Positions 1 to 12,800 of a stretch of DNA of 64,000 bases are shown here, piece by piece. The position numbers and the translations under genes are program-made. This stretch comes from Motacilla alba alba (Eukaryota > Chordata > Aves > Passeriformes > Motacillidae). The stretch is taken from NCBI RefSeq assembly GCF_015832195.1, contig NC_052027.1, forward strand, positions 4,604,649 to 4,668,648, given 5' to 3'. Under the pieces are notes generated by a model. That model saw only the letters and a list, made by a program, of their open reading frames with translations, did no database searches and was not told where the DNA came from. How positions within the stretch are numbered: the first letter of the stretch is position 1; the number at the start of each line of letters is the position of its first letter.

Positions 1-3000
1 CTCCAGCATCGAACTTGGCTTGATGGTCAGTGCTATACACAGGCCTCTTTAGGCTTATTTCACTCTGGAAGGTTTCAAAATATGCTTGAATAAAAAAATT
101 GTGTCCCTAAAAGACACCAGACTTACTTAGACATTTCAGAATTTCCCAGTCCCTTGTGACTCCTCCCAGCAAACAGGTACCAGCTCTGTTTCAATGCCCA
201 CATCCATCCAGACTCCAAGCACAAAACCAAACTGGTCACTTGGTAACTGCTGGTTTGCACTCAATTTTATGCATGCCAATATTTTGGAATACCCAGCTCT
301 GTGTATGGGATTGACACCACACACACCTCACAGGACACACAACAGCACAAGCAATATCCTTCACCCTGGAAGGCTTAGAAATCCGAGAAGCAGAAGAGCT
401 GATGGCTGGTCATTAAACTGACTGTTATAGGAGAGGAAGGGAATGTCTCTGCTCCCTAATGAAAAGGATAGACAGATATTGAAGCGGAGTAAGTTGGACT
501 TTAATTACTGGTTTTGATGTCTGATCTATAACTCCCTAAAAGTTTTGTACAGGAGTAATAGGGAAGCATCAGAAAATTCCACTGGGATAGAGATGAGGTC
601 CAGTTTGCAAAAATATCCTCTTCATAAAGAAGCTCAATGCCCTCTTTTACTTGGCAAACCATCATGAATTTATGATGCATTGCATTTGGAAGGCAACACG
701 GCGCACAGCTGAGGCAAAGTAACTGAAACGCCGGGAGAGTAAAAGCAAAATGTTCTGAGAGTGAGGGTGCATATGGGGATGTATTTGAAAAAAAATTTTA
801 TCTATATAAATATACACACACATTTGCTAGAGAAAATGTATATGTATTTATAAAAAAATCTAAACTTCTCACCAGTCAAAAGTTAGAAATGATGCAAAAC
901 GCATCTGCTTTGATAAGTCTGTTATAAATCTCTTAGCTTGAAGCTTTTAACTGACCCTTTCCAGTTCATGAATATTTTAAGGGAACCCAGTTTAATTTAA
1001 AACAACCCTGGATCAATATATGCATTTTTTCTGGCGCTGTCCAAATTCCAGATCTTTGTATTATCAAAAATTGTATAATACATCTCAAGTTTGGCTCCAA
1101 ATATAGGGTTCATTCAAGGCTGGATCTCAAATTAAGGGTAAACCTAATTGGACTGAAACCTAAAAATGTCTGTATGGAACCTGGACAAGGAAGACAATTT
1201 GGTGAACTATACTTAGAGCAATCCTGTGACATAAAGTCTCCCCTATTGCCCGATGCTGACGTTCAGAGAAGCACAAAAATGTCCTGGGGAATGAGTGATT
1301 TCCATTGCCACTTTGAGATGGCATTCAGCATTTCTGCATGCAGAGGAAGGCCACATTCCCCAGCTTCAGAAACTTGCCTGCTTGTTCCCCAGAGCAGTAA
1401 TGGGGAGGGGAAATACCTGCCCCACCAAAAACTGGCATATCCAACCTCACTGGGAGCTTCTCCCATGTGAAAACAATTTCAACAGCCCAAAACTGCAACT
1501 GCCCTGAGTACCCTTTGGAAGAAGCCCAACATCAAAAACTGCAAGAAAGAGGCTGAGAACAGCAAGGCTGATTAATAATTCTTTGAAGATTTTTAGGCTC
1601 TTGGAACACAGGCATGACTTTGCAAAGCTTGCAAAAAGCAGCTATTTATAAGAAGAACCCCAAACGTACTGCCCACTTTAAATATTAATGGCATTAACAA
1701 CTCTTCACTGTCCCACAGATCAGTGGTCTCCACCTCTCATCTTCACATAAGTAAGAGGAATTTCTTAATAACTACAGTGAAAATTAAATCCTGCCTTCCT
1801 CTGAAAGTCAATGAGAGTTTTGCTCTGAGTCATGATTTATTGTGTACTTATGTTTTTCCTTCCTTGCACTGTTCATTTTTTAAAAAAAGTTCTCTTGAAA
1901 GACACTAGCATATATCCTACTGCAATAAATATGTTTTTCATTTTAGAACCTCTCTTTCCATATATCTCAGTCCACTGCAAAATTCATTTGGTGCTGCTAA
2001 TACAACACAGATCCTGTATTAATACAAGCAGGGTACTTCTATCACCATTAGCTTTTGTAGCAGTGATGGCTGCCTGGCAGTCATGCTCTCACCTGGTGAC
2101 AGCTCCTGCACTGGGACACCCTTCTGAGCACAGAACCCTCCAGAGGCTTCCCAAAATCATGGGCACAGATTTACAGGTGTCTCCGGGAAGGGCTGTGGTG
2201 TTTGTTTCTTCTCAGGCATCATTTTGATGCCTGAAAAACATCAATTTCCATAGGAAGGGGGGTCTGAATCAGCTTCCAGATGCCTTGGTAAAAAGAACAG
2301 CTATTGGTCATTTTAAATGCAATGAATAACAGATATTAAGTCAAGACTGCATCACAACGCCAACATCTCCACCTTATCACACATGCAACCGGTGATAAAA
2401 AGGCAGAAACATGCAGTGATTTTGTATTTGAGGTGTATCTGTGGGGGTTTATTCTGTGCACAGATTGTGTAACCAACCTCTAAGGAAATACCTACATAAA
2501 CATCCAGCCTGTGACTTCATTAAGCTGCTCCTGACTCCCTGGGAAGTCCGGAATAATCTCTATAGAAAGAACACGATCAATATGTTATCGAGAATATAAG
2601 TCAGTGTCAACGCTAATGTTTAAATATTCATCTACTTGTACCAACATCTTGTCTGTTACTGAAACAACAGGAATATTCAAAGATTAACTCTACATAAAAG
2701 ACTCGGTAATTTTTTTCTCCAATTCCTTGTTTTTCTCTCGTCAGTTCTACGAACAGTTGTTAAGTAGAACAGGTTGGCATTTTTTCATCAAAACGTTACT
2801 TATTTGAAAAATGGGTCTTGGAACAAACCAAGACTTTTGCAGGAAATTTTCATTTGGGGAAATTTTTCAGCTTGTTGTCAAGAAAAGTGAAAACTGAAAA
2901 GAATTCCTTTTCCAGGATACACAATAGTTCTGAATATATAATCAAAAGAGCTAAAAGAACCAGACGGTATTTGTTTTAATCCAAAGAATTTGAAGAGAGA

Positions 3001-6000
3001 GAATATAAAAGGACTCATATTAACTGCAAGCACATTTATGAGGAGCTTCGGAAGAGAGAAGATTTGCTTCTTCATTCAGGACTACTTAGACTAACTCCAG
3101 AAAGTACCGGAGGAGAGAAGGAGGGAAGATGACTCCCGAGCATCTGCGACCCACTCAAGCCATTTCTAGCACTGAGAAGAGACTTTCCAACATTTCTGCA
3201 GTGAAAGATCTGTTTAAAATTAGAAATTTAAAAAAAAATCTACGTAGACGATTCAGGAGCATGTGAAATGCTTGGACAGAAAGATGCTGAAGTTCATTGA
3301 AGCTTGTGTTCTGCTTGGTGCTGCTTGGAGGATCTAAATATAACCAAAGTTTCTGCCACCAGAGGCAATAGTCCCCTGCAAAGGAGGAGAAAAGTGGTCT
3401 CCCAGATGATCATCACACTGCCCTGAGAATTCCTGCTGAAAGGCATTGACGTGGTTTCATTCAAGATTATGAGTACATCCACCTGAGGTCTGGAAAAAGT
3501 AATGTATAGTGGTGAACCAAGCCCCTCATCTAATTCCTCTGTTACAGCATAGGCACTTTGCAGCATGTCGAAAGTAAACCAACACTTCCAACATCTTATT
3601 CACAGGTAAGCATTAAAGTAGAGCCTCTTACCATTTCTTAGGTGGGATTTGAACATCAGAGTTGGATGAGTGAAATGACAATAAGAGGAGTAACAGAGAC
3701 AAACCACACTTTCATCAAGGAAGGCTTCTAATGAAACAATGTAGCTTTGCCATTTTGCTATTTACCAAAAGCCTTGTTTCAATCAGAGCTGTAATTAAAG
3801 CCCTTAATCATTCTGAATAGTTTCAAGTGAATGGCTTCTCTCATGCGTTAACATATCATTTGTGCAGCAACTGTACATGTAAGGCAGTGTCAGAAGTCTG
3901 TCTGGACATGAGAAGTAGCCTATGGAAACATAAATCTATTTCTCAGTATTTTAATACAAATTTGAAAATGCCAGTTTACACATCTAAGAAGCTGTTACAA
4001 ACTGTTGAGAAAAAAAATATGTATCTTGTGAATTAATGAGGCTTCCTAAAGACACAAAGTGTGTCTGCACGCAGCCTGCTATGCGGAGAGGGGGGAACAA
4101 ATAGAGCATGGCAGAGAGCACTTGCAGCTGCAGTGTGGGGTTGTGTCCCAAAAGACATCTCCCAGGGGAGGGAATATCGTCCCCACGCCCAGCATATATT
4201 CAACAACACCTTCATGTTTTCAAAGAGGAAGGAACTCAAGTGGGAGTCACTTGCACTCACTCGTCAACAAGAGCCTTCCTGCTCATGCTACCACAGAAGG
4301 AGTCCTGGTACCAGATGCAACATGGATTATGATGGAGTGTTTTAGGGGGCAAGTAAATGAAGGTTAAATCCAGGCCTTGGAATTGAGAGGCATTTCTGGG
4401 CAACCTGCACTCTGCTTGGTCCCTCTGCAGTGTTCTTTTCCCTGGTGTGATGGGGCAGCAGCAGCAGCACTGACAGCAGAGCAGGGGAAAGAGGTCAGGT
4501 AGGACAGGTGGGGAAAGGAGAGCTCTAGAGAACAAGGAAAGAGGTGTGAATGGACAAAAGACACTGGGTAGATGAGAATCTACCAGCAAACACTCACTGT
4601 TATTCAGGAATTTTGAAGAATTCCAGTCTGTTATGGTGAGAAGGCAGATGCTGTAGGACTGCATCAGGGTTCTCCAAGGAAGAGCGTGTACTTTCCTTCC
4701 CTGCTTTAAAGAATTGAAACAGTGTGAAAATTAGTATATAATCAGATTTATAATTACAGTGTAAAACACTTATGATATTAGGCAAGGCTGGGAAAGTTAT
4801 CTAATTTTCAGTCCTCAGCTCCTTGTATTTCCCCTCCCAATGACTGTTTAACTCTCTTGAAGTTCATAACTTCCTTGTAACTGGGTACTTCTGCTCCATT
4901 TTGTTCCTCTGAAAAGTTGATGGAAAGGCAGCAAGAGCCTCCCTGCTCTTGAGCTTCCTGCTCCCTAAAGCAGTGGGAAGGGCAATCCCTTTCTAACTTG
5001 CTAGTCAAAGGTGTGGGAAGTTGCCAAAAAACCTTTTGCCCTAATAAGGGCACTGCTGATTTCTTTGAGAAAATGTTCCAAAATAGGTTTTTCTGAACTT
5101 CCAGTAAAACACTGGCTTGTTTCTGAGGAAGAACCAGTAGACTCACAGTGCTGTGGTGAACTTCACAGGGAAGTGCTGGCAAGGGGATGGACTCTGCAAG
5201 GTGGGCATGTCAGAGGCTGGGCCTCCCAAAACCAGAAAACCACAAGGACATGTCCTCACAGCACCTGGAAGGTCCAGTGTCCTTCACACACAGCAGCAAG
5301 CCCTGAGAGCCACATTTCATAGTGAAATGTCCCCTCTCCTGCTTCACACTGCAAATTTGAATGGGTCCCACCATATGTGCTCCAGTTTTGTGCTGGAGCA
5401 GAAATTCGAAATGCACCTGGATGAAACAATTTACTGACCTGCTGCCCTTGGCCTTCCACACCCACATCCTTGAGACATCCTTCTCCCAGGTGTCGTCCAG
5501 CACCAGAAATATTATGTTGCATCCTGGGGCTGCAGCAGGGGGTACAATTAGCAGGTACTGCAGATCACTGTCCTTGGGTCACCAGATGTCACCCACAGCA
5601 CCTCTGCCTTCAGAGGTACAACCTTAAAAAATTTCTTTCTGGGTAAGCAATGATGGACAGACAAGCTAAAGGTACAAAATCCCCCTTTTTCTCACAGAGA
5701 CCACAGTAACATTCAGCCCCACTTCCACGTCAAGCTCAGGTCTGCATTTTAACATATACATTAAGGAGACTGTATTAAAAAAATCTAATATTATGCTTTT
5801 GAATAGAGAATTTACCTAAGTAAATAATTATTTTTAAACCCAAGATTTAAGCAGCTTTAGTATTCCACATTATGCTAATGTTTGACAATTACTAAGTGTG
5901 GGTATCAGCCAGCATTTTTTTTTAAGTTTAATTTAAAGCAATTTGACATGGAAAGGTTATTACTTTAGTTGCCAATAAAAGCTGTACTTTTAACATAAGT

Positions 6001-6217
6001 GTACACCAAGCCCTAGGGTATGTGACTATTATCTTTTCTGCAATTATGTGGTGTTCTACATAAATGTTTAAAAAAAAAAAAAAACTTAGAAATATCAAAA
6101 GTACCAACTTAGCTGCAGTATAAAAGTTGAATAGCAGAGCTGGGAAGCCCGGCTACTGCAGACACAACACAGGTTGAGGTTTCCTCCTAGAGGTACCGCC
6201 GGGAACGGCGCTTTCGC

Positions 6218-6335
6218 CTGCACAGCATCGCATCCCCCGCACATCATCCCCCGCACTGCATCCCCCCTGCACCGCATCCCCCAGACCGCTTCCCCCTGCT
6301 CTGCATGCCCTACACCGCCTCCCCTGCACCCTGCT
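6218..6335. repeat. GC-rich minisatellite
   Basis: Degenerate tandem repeat of about 13-16 bp built on GCATCCCCCGCAC/GCACCGCATCCCCC, next to the 3' end of a CR1 fragment. Confidence 0.7.
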
Positions 6336-6365
6336 AGGAGGGGGGAAGGCTTTTCTCACATTCTT

Positions 6366-6690
6366 CACAGAATCACAGAATGGTTCTGGCTGGAAGGGAC
6401 CACAGTGTGTCTCCCGGTCCCACCTCCATGATCAAGCAGGGTTATTCTAGAATACATAACACGGTGTTGAAGCCAGATAGTTCTGGAATATCCCCAGTGA
6501 GGGAGACTCCACACCCTCTCTGAGTAGTCTGTTCCCATGGTGCGTCACTGCACAGCAAAGTTCTTCCTTGTGTTCAGGTGGAGCTTCCTGGGAATAATTT
6601 TGTGTCCATTGCCTCTTGTCCTTTGACTTAGCATCACCACCATCCTCTCGACACCTTCCTTTTGGATACTTCTAGACATTGACATAAACC
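6366..6690 (-). mobile_element. CR1 LINE fragment
   Basis: Starts with the reverse complement of the CR1 3' terminal octamer (ATTCTGTG type), then TGGTTCTGGCTGGAAGGGAC, and reads on through the CR1 3' region, including GTGTCCATTGCCTCTTGTCC. 5'-truncated, no ORF. Confidence 0.85.
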
Positions 6691-7004
6691 TCTTGAACTT
6701 TGTTTTTCCCTTTAAAGTGGAAATTGGTGCTTCCACTTTGCCTTAGGGCTGCGTCCCAGGAAGAGGCCCCATGGCTGTAGCAATGAGCCTCCCCCACAGC
6801 ACAGGGCAGAGTGTGGGGAGCCCCATGGCCAAGGAGCAGCCACCCCACAGCTCCCAACCCAAATGCCAAGTTTGGTGCTACCAGAGAGAAGCAGCACTGC
6901 ATGGTCACAGCTCTGCCTTTGAGTGGAAACCAGCCATTTTCCTCAGGAAATTCTGTGGGAAAGGGTGAGGAGCCACAGTGCCATTGCCAGAGCTCATAAA
7001 TGGA

Positions 7005-7138
7005 TGAAGCCCTGGGTTCAAGGCCAGGCTGGATGGGGTTTTGAGCAACCTGGTCAAGGGCAAGGTGTCCCTGTCCACGGCAGGGGGGTTGGAACTAGAA
7101 GACGTTTAAGATCCCTTCCAACCCAAACCATTTGATGA
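7005..7138 (+). mobile_element. CR1 LINE fragment
   Basis: Short 3' piece: GGCTGGATGGGGTTTTGAGC, AAGGTGTCCCTGTCC and CCCTTCCAACCCAAACC, the standard CR1 3' end, in plus orientation. Confidence 0.85.
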
Positions 7139-9161
7139 CTCAACAGACCTGTGGAGGAGACAGATGAAAGTGCTTAGGAAGAGACAGACCAGCTCATACA
7201 TACAGGGAGAAAGACACTTCCCTTCTGACACATGGTCTCCTCCAGGATGTTTCTCTGGGCAAAGTGAGGGTGCCATGAAAAACAAAAGTACTGTGAGGGT
7301 ATTTGCCAATTGGCTTGGGGACTTGGCACCAAGTGCTGCATCCCTTGGGCTGTTTAGTCCTGAGCCCCTCCTGTGTCATGGAGGGAGAGACAGCCCCTTC
7401 CACCAGCCTCTCTGGGCCAACATGGGGCAGGGCCAGGGCCCACATGGGCACACAGCAATGCCCCCAAACAGGAGCCAAGCCCCACACCAGCCCGTGCAGG
7501 TAAGCTCATTCCTCTGCTCTGCCCACTCAGCCCTTCAAAGGCAGAGCCTGGGGGCAAACAGAGCAGGCGAGACAAGCTCTAGTCCAAACACTGGAGGCTG
7601 CTTAGTTAAGAGATCATTTTGATTTTTTTTATGTCTGGGTTTTGTTTTTAACTTGAAACTTTTGAAAATCACAGCATGACCTTTGCTGGCTGAAAGTCTT
7701 CCTGAAACCAGGGCAGTGAAGTTTAGCTTCCTGACGTGTCCTGCCAGTGCCTTTTGGTGGTGAGCTTCGACCATCTCCAGGCAAGGAATGGAAGCTCAGC
7801 CTTAGCAGTCCATTCAGTCTTTTGTCTCTCTGCTGAGAAAGTGAAAACACTGCTCAAAGTTCCAGTGCCAACTGTAGTTCATGTTTCAAATTAACTAAAG
7901 TTCATTATTTTACACTTTAGGTAGAAGCTGCAACAAACTGTTCACCAGCAGTCCAAGCAACAGTATACAAGCCCCTCTAGGATCCCTTGGAAGAGCTCCT
8001 GATGAGTTCACCAATGTTTGCACATTAACCTCTGGGTGAAAAGCCAGCCAGAGGGATGTGAGAACTCCACCGAGCCCTCCAGAGCATGACACAAAATGAT
8101 GCAAGTGTGGGAGCTAGGAGAGAAAAGGTTTTGTGAGCCCAGAAAAATAATAAAACGTTTTAATCCTTAATTGTTTTTCTTGAAGATTTATCCAAAATCA
8201 AGCTCTACTTAAGCCTGTGAGTTTGCAGAACATTGTCAATAAATTAGATCATGCACACAAGGCAAGGATTTCAAGCCAAAAAGCTCTAGCCCTGAGTCGC
8301 TTAACAGCAGCACTCCCCAGAAAAACGACTCAAGATGAAACATGAGATATGTATTAATTATCAATGGTCTAATAGAAAATTTAATGAAGACAAGTATCTT
8401 CTTGCACTTTATCCACGATAACGATGGTAGTACGTCAGCGAGGCGCATACCTTACAACGTAGCAGTGAATGTCAAGTCTGAAGCCATTACAGCAATTCCC
8501 CACAATAATGGCTAGCCAATGCATGGGCTTGTAGCACTTAATCAAAGTAATGACATCCATCCACAATTATTTATGTTATGGTAACAAAGAGCTGCCAAAT
8601 GCAAAACAAATGACATGAGGATTTGCAAGTGAATTTCTTCCCGTAAATTCTCCTTAGGTTATGCTTTGGGGCCCTCAGGATAGAAGTCTGTCTTTATCCA
8701 GAGCAATATCAGAACCAAGGGGTTATTGTGCCACGTTTTACTGCCTATAAGCAATGAACCCAATGCTGTCACCAAAATGAGCTCTTCAGCCAACAGAACT
8801 GTATCAACATCACTTGAGCTGGCCTTGGTTTACACCCAAGAGTTGTCTTCAGAATTTTACAAGAGGTAAAAGAAATTATTTGGAAGATGACCTTTGCTTA
8901 CTTCTGTCTATCATGGAAAACAAAGACCCAGTTGTATCAACACTTAAACACACATTTGACTTAAAGTATATGAGCAGTCCCTACTTACCTCGAAAGGTTT
9001 GGATTACAGCCATTATAATTACCAACCATGAATCTCTATTAAGTGCAGCACTGTTCTTTCAGGGGCATTTATGTGGGTGTTTGTATAAAAACACTGTCAA
9101 AAACTAAAGAACACCAGTAAATATAAAATGGCAACATTCAGGTTCAAATGTAATGAACTAA

Positions 9162-9167
9162 TTTATT
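9162..9167 (-). terminator. candidate MT-Ox polyadenylation signal
   Basis: TTTATT on the plus strand, AATAAA in gene sense, about 440 nt after the stop. It is the first canonical hexamer noticed downstream. No transcript evidence. Confidence 0.35.
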
Positions 9168-9604
9168 TTTTTTAACACTACATCCAACTGTTTTTCACCA
9201 CTCACAGATGTCACTGGAACAAGTTGAATACAAAAAAAAATTGCCTAAGAACAATAAACTACACAGACCAGCTAATATTGATTGCTTTAAAAATGCCCCC
9301 TGTTAAACTTAAATAATAGCCAAATCTCACTGCAGTAAATGTACCTTTATATCATTAAATACTAATTTAACAGAAACGTGACTGCGCAGTGAAAAACACG
9401 AAAATGCTGGAAAACTGAAATACTGCCCTTTTTTTTGACTTATTTTTCCTGTGCATTATACAAGTCTCCAAATTAACACCTGAAAGAAGAAAACAATAAT
9501 TTGATATTAGCTGGCCACATAGTCACACAAGCCAAAGCTGGGACTAAGCTTAACTCTAATACGCACTTTCCAAGGCCCGTGAGAAGGGAGATGCAGGACG
9601 CCTC

Positions 9605-9800
9605 TCACCACAGGCTCTGGCCACCCTCGATGACCAGGTTGTGGCCTGTCATGTAGTCAGAGGCGTCGGAGGCCAGGTAGACCACAGCAGCCTGCAGGTC
9701 CGTGGGCTGGGCCAGCCTCCCAGCTGGGATGTCAGCCAGCCAGCGCCGCACCAGCGGCCGCAGCTCCTGCGAGCGGATCAGCGGCGTGTCAACGATGCCC
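9605..9800 (-). CDS. MT-Ox: MT-Ox exon 11 (C-terminus and stop)
   Basis: 196 nt, residues 486-549 and TGA. It begins GIVDTPL, completing the PG motif after VNCIS, and ends [16 protein letters not shown], the usual SDR C-terminus with the G-x-x-x-x-x-D/E-G-G pattern. This exon is much richer in GC than the surrounding introns. Confidence 0.95.
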
Positions 9801-12800
9801 CTGCAGCGAGCACAAGGACCAAGGGTTTAGCAATGAGTCCTGCCCAGAGGGAAAGGCAGCGCCTAGAGGTGTTTTATGTTAATTCAGAAGGAAAGCAGGG
9901 TACCAGTATAAAGGAGATGAGCAAATCCAGCCTGCTGTGCCCTTGCGGAAAGTCATGTTGCAAACTTCCATAGCGCTCCTTTCCTATCATCACCTTTTGC
10001 TGCTGATGGGCAGCTCAGAGGTTTCCTTTCAAGTACACATGCACTCACACAATCTTCTTAGCTAATAGCACAACCCCCTTACTTTTACATTGCCCATAAT
10101 CACCAGTTTAGATTTCTTTTCCAGAAAATAAGCACAGCATTGGAAGTGAAAGTGCCATGAATTGGGTCCATCGTGGCTCTTGGGAACTGTTGTCCTCCCA
10201 CCAATTTCTCATCACTCTACAACTAATATAACAGTGTGCAGCCCAGAAACTGAAAACAGACCAACTCCCCATATGTCAAACAACGAGGGGAACAAAAGCC
10301 AGCACCCTTCTGGGCACCAGAGCCCTTCCACACAAAAAAGGAGGAGCAGAAATAAGCACAACACACCCAGTGTGATCCCCCTTAAACCAACACCTGACAA
10401 ATCACACTGATTTACCTATCATGCCTCTTTTACATTAATGACTGACTCTACTCTTTACTAAAACTCCAAGTTTGTTTTTTTTTTTCAGGTGCCCTAAAAT
10501 GCTGCAGGAAGCACAATGCAGGGCAAAGATTTGGCTGGCTTTTATGACTTTAACTGCAACTGATTTGTCATACTCCTCCTTAACAACATATTTGTATTTT
10601 GCAAAATGTATAATTTTTTCAGCCCCTGAACAAATATATTTACATAACTGTGTCTAACGAGAAATTACATTTAACTTCTCAGAAATGACAATAACTAAAA
10701 CCTGAACTGCCAATTCCACTTCATTAGTGTGGTAGAAATGCATTCCAAATGTTAATAAAAATTCCAACATGCTGATAAATTAGCGCTTCTAAGGAGCATG
10801 TGACACCTTGGTTAACATATTCAACCTCAATTATATTTCTCTTCAGCACCCTGTTATCTGGAACCTTTGCTGGCAATCAGAGGTGCTGTTTTTCAGCGGC
10901 CAATTTTCTAGATAATGTAGCTTATCAACACTGTGGGTAAACTTGCCAATGAAATCAGGCTGCACTGAACCACACACACGCTAATTGCATCTCTTTTTTA
11001 TGCATATTTACAGACTGTCACTTCAAAGAAATCAGTGGCCCATTGAGGCAGCCAGTTAGCTGGAAGAATTGCCTCTTGCAAATGAAAATTAGCAAACAAG
11101 CTAGTGATAAATATGAAATGAACAAAGTATAAAAATACCCGTTTTGTTCTGAAACTTCATCGGCATCCCAATTTAGACTTCCAAGGAAATAATTTTTTGA
11201 GACAGACTGGATTCTGGGTATGAGATTTACCTTTTGTTTTAAATGAAGGCTGAAATCCACTATTTACTCTGTTATGAAGTGGAACTAATTCAGATTTTCC
11301 CCCAAACATTTCTGTTCGCACTAATCAGGCAGGATTTAAATATCAGCTTTATATTTTATTGTAATTGTCAATAAAGAGCAGAGCAGTTCAGAAACACTGA
11401 GCGAGGCAGCTCACTTAAGTTCTGGCAATGTAACAAAATCAAGCACATTCCAGTACAGGACTGCGAATGCTTATTTCCTTCAAGCAGAGCCCCATGGTCT
11501 CCTTTGCTTTCCTAAACTCCTCAAGAACTGGTTTTCTTCAGAGAGAAATGTGCTTTGAGCAGCAGACATGAAATATATTGAACTCCTTTCCCTTACGTGC
11601 CTCTCACTGAGCTTACAAAACCATCACCATCGTCATCATCATTCTGGCTTTACACTAGCAGAGACCAGAATAAGATCCATATGATTCTCTTATTTTTTTT
11701 TCATTTACAGATATCTTTTAACCCCAAGGGAATGCAGATTAGGGACTAAAACACACAGTCCTCCAGCACAACAGATTTTGCTAAAAAGAGGACGTTTTTC
11801 AATCTGTTAAGAAAAATGATCTTTGGTCTGATCACTGCAGTCTGTGAATCACCACGCTGTGCCTTTTGCTGGACCTTTCTTTAGGTTCACTCCACGTAGC
11901 AAAAATTTAGATGTGAAACCGAACTTCACTACAAATTTTTGTTATAGAAATGAAAAAAAAAATACAGCGCAAAACTTAAAAGTTGCAAACACACATACTG
12001 ATGGCACTATAAATATTAGGCATGTCATTGATACTACACATCTTCTGGGAAAGCTTGGTGCCAAGTTGGGCAATTTAACGTTGTCGAACCCTTTTAGGCA
12101 GATTTTAGTTGGCTCCTAACCAGTTCCAGCAAAGACAACTGCCAATGCATTAATTCCCTACCTCATCTCGTATGCAGTGCTGAGCCTATCAGTACTTTCT
12201 GTTGCATGTCAATGTAATATCAAACTGCTGGTTTCTTAATGTTAGATATGAGCATCAATATTTCATTATTGATACACAGGACAATTTTGGATGTGAGGGA
12301 AAAAAAAAAAGACCGCTAAAAAAAAAGGAGAAAAAAACAATTGCCTGAAACATTTCCACTTCGAGAGACACATTAGGAAAAATATCACTTACCAGATACT
12401 TAACTGGAATTGTTACGTGCACTCAATCCCCAAATGAGAGCAAAAAAAGATTCCATCTGTGTGTAACTTGATTTCTTTCAGATGAGTTATTAATTTGAAT
12501 GAGTTAAGTACACTCCACTTAATCAGGAAGTGTTTAATCACAAGATCCACTTAATTGGGACATCTCCCAAGGAATTAAGATTTAAGTCCAAAGATACTTA
12601 CCAGCAACGACTGCTGCTTAATGGGGATAGTAATGCTGCTTAATTGGGATGCCTTCAGGTGATGCTGAGGTGCTCCTTCACCTGCCAGCTCTGCCTCTCC
12701 TTCCCCCTTAGGGGGTGTTCCCCAAACCTGCAGTGATCCTGCCCTGCCTGCTTTCTGGGGCTACAAGCCCAGTGCAGCACTGTGTATCTGCTTTCAGGGG

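Larger units (their letters stand above)
1..9150. other. non-coding left flank
   Basis: No supportable gene. Open frames here are short, lack splice context and match nothing I recognise. Two CR1 pieces and a minisatellite are listed separately. FRMD4B, the expected neighbour on one side of this cluster, was not seen. Confidence 0.6.

Noticed and set aside
1..9150. FRMD4B exons expected from published synteny
   Set aside because: No FERM-domain or FRMD4-like peptide could be seen on either strand.
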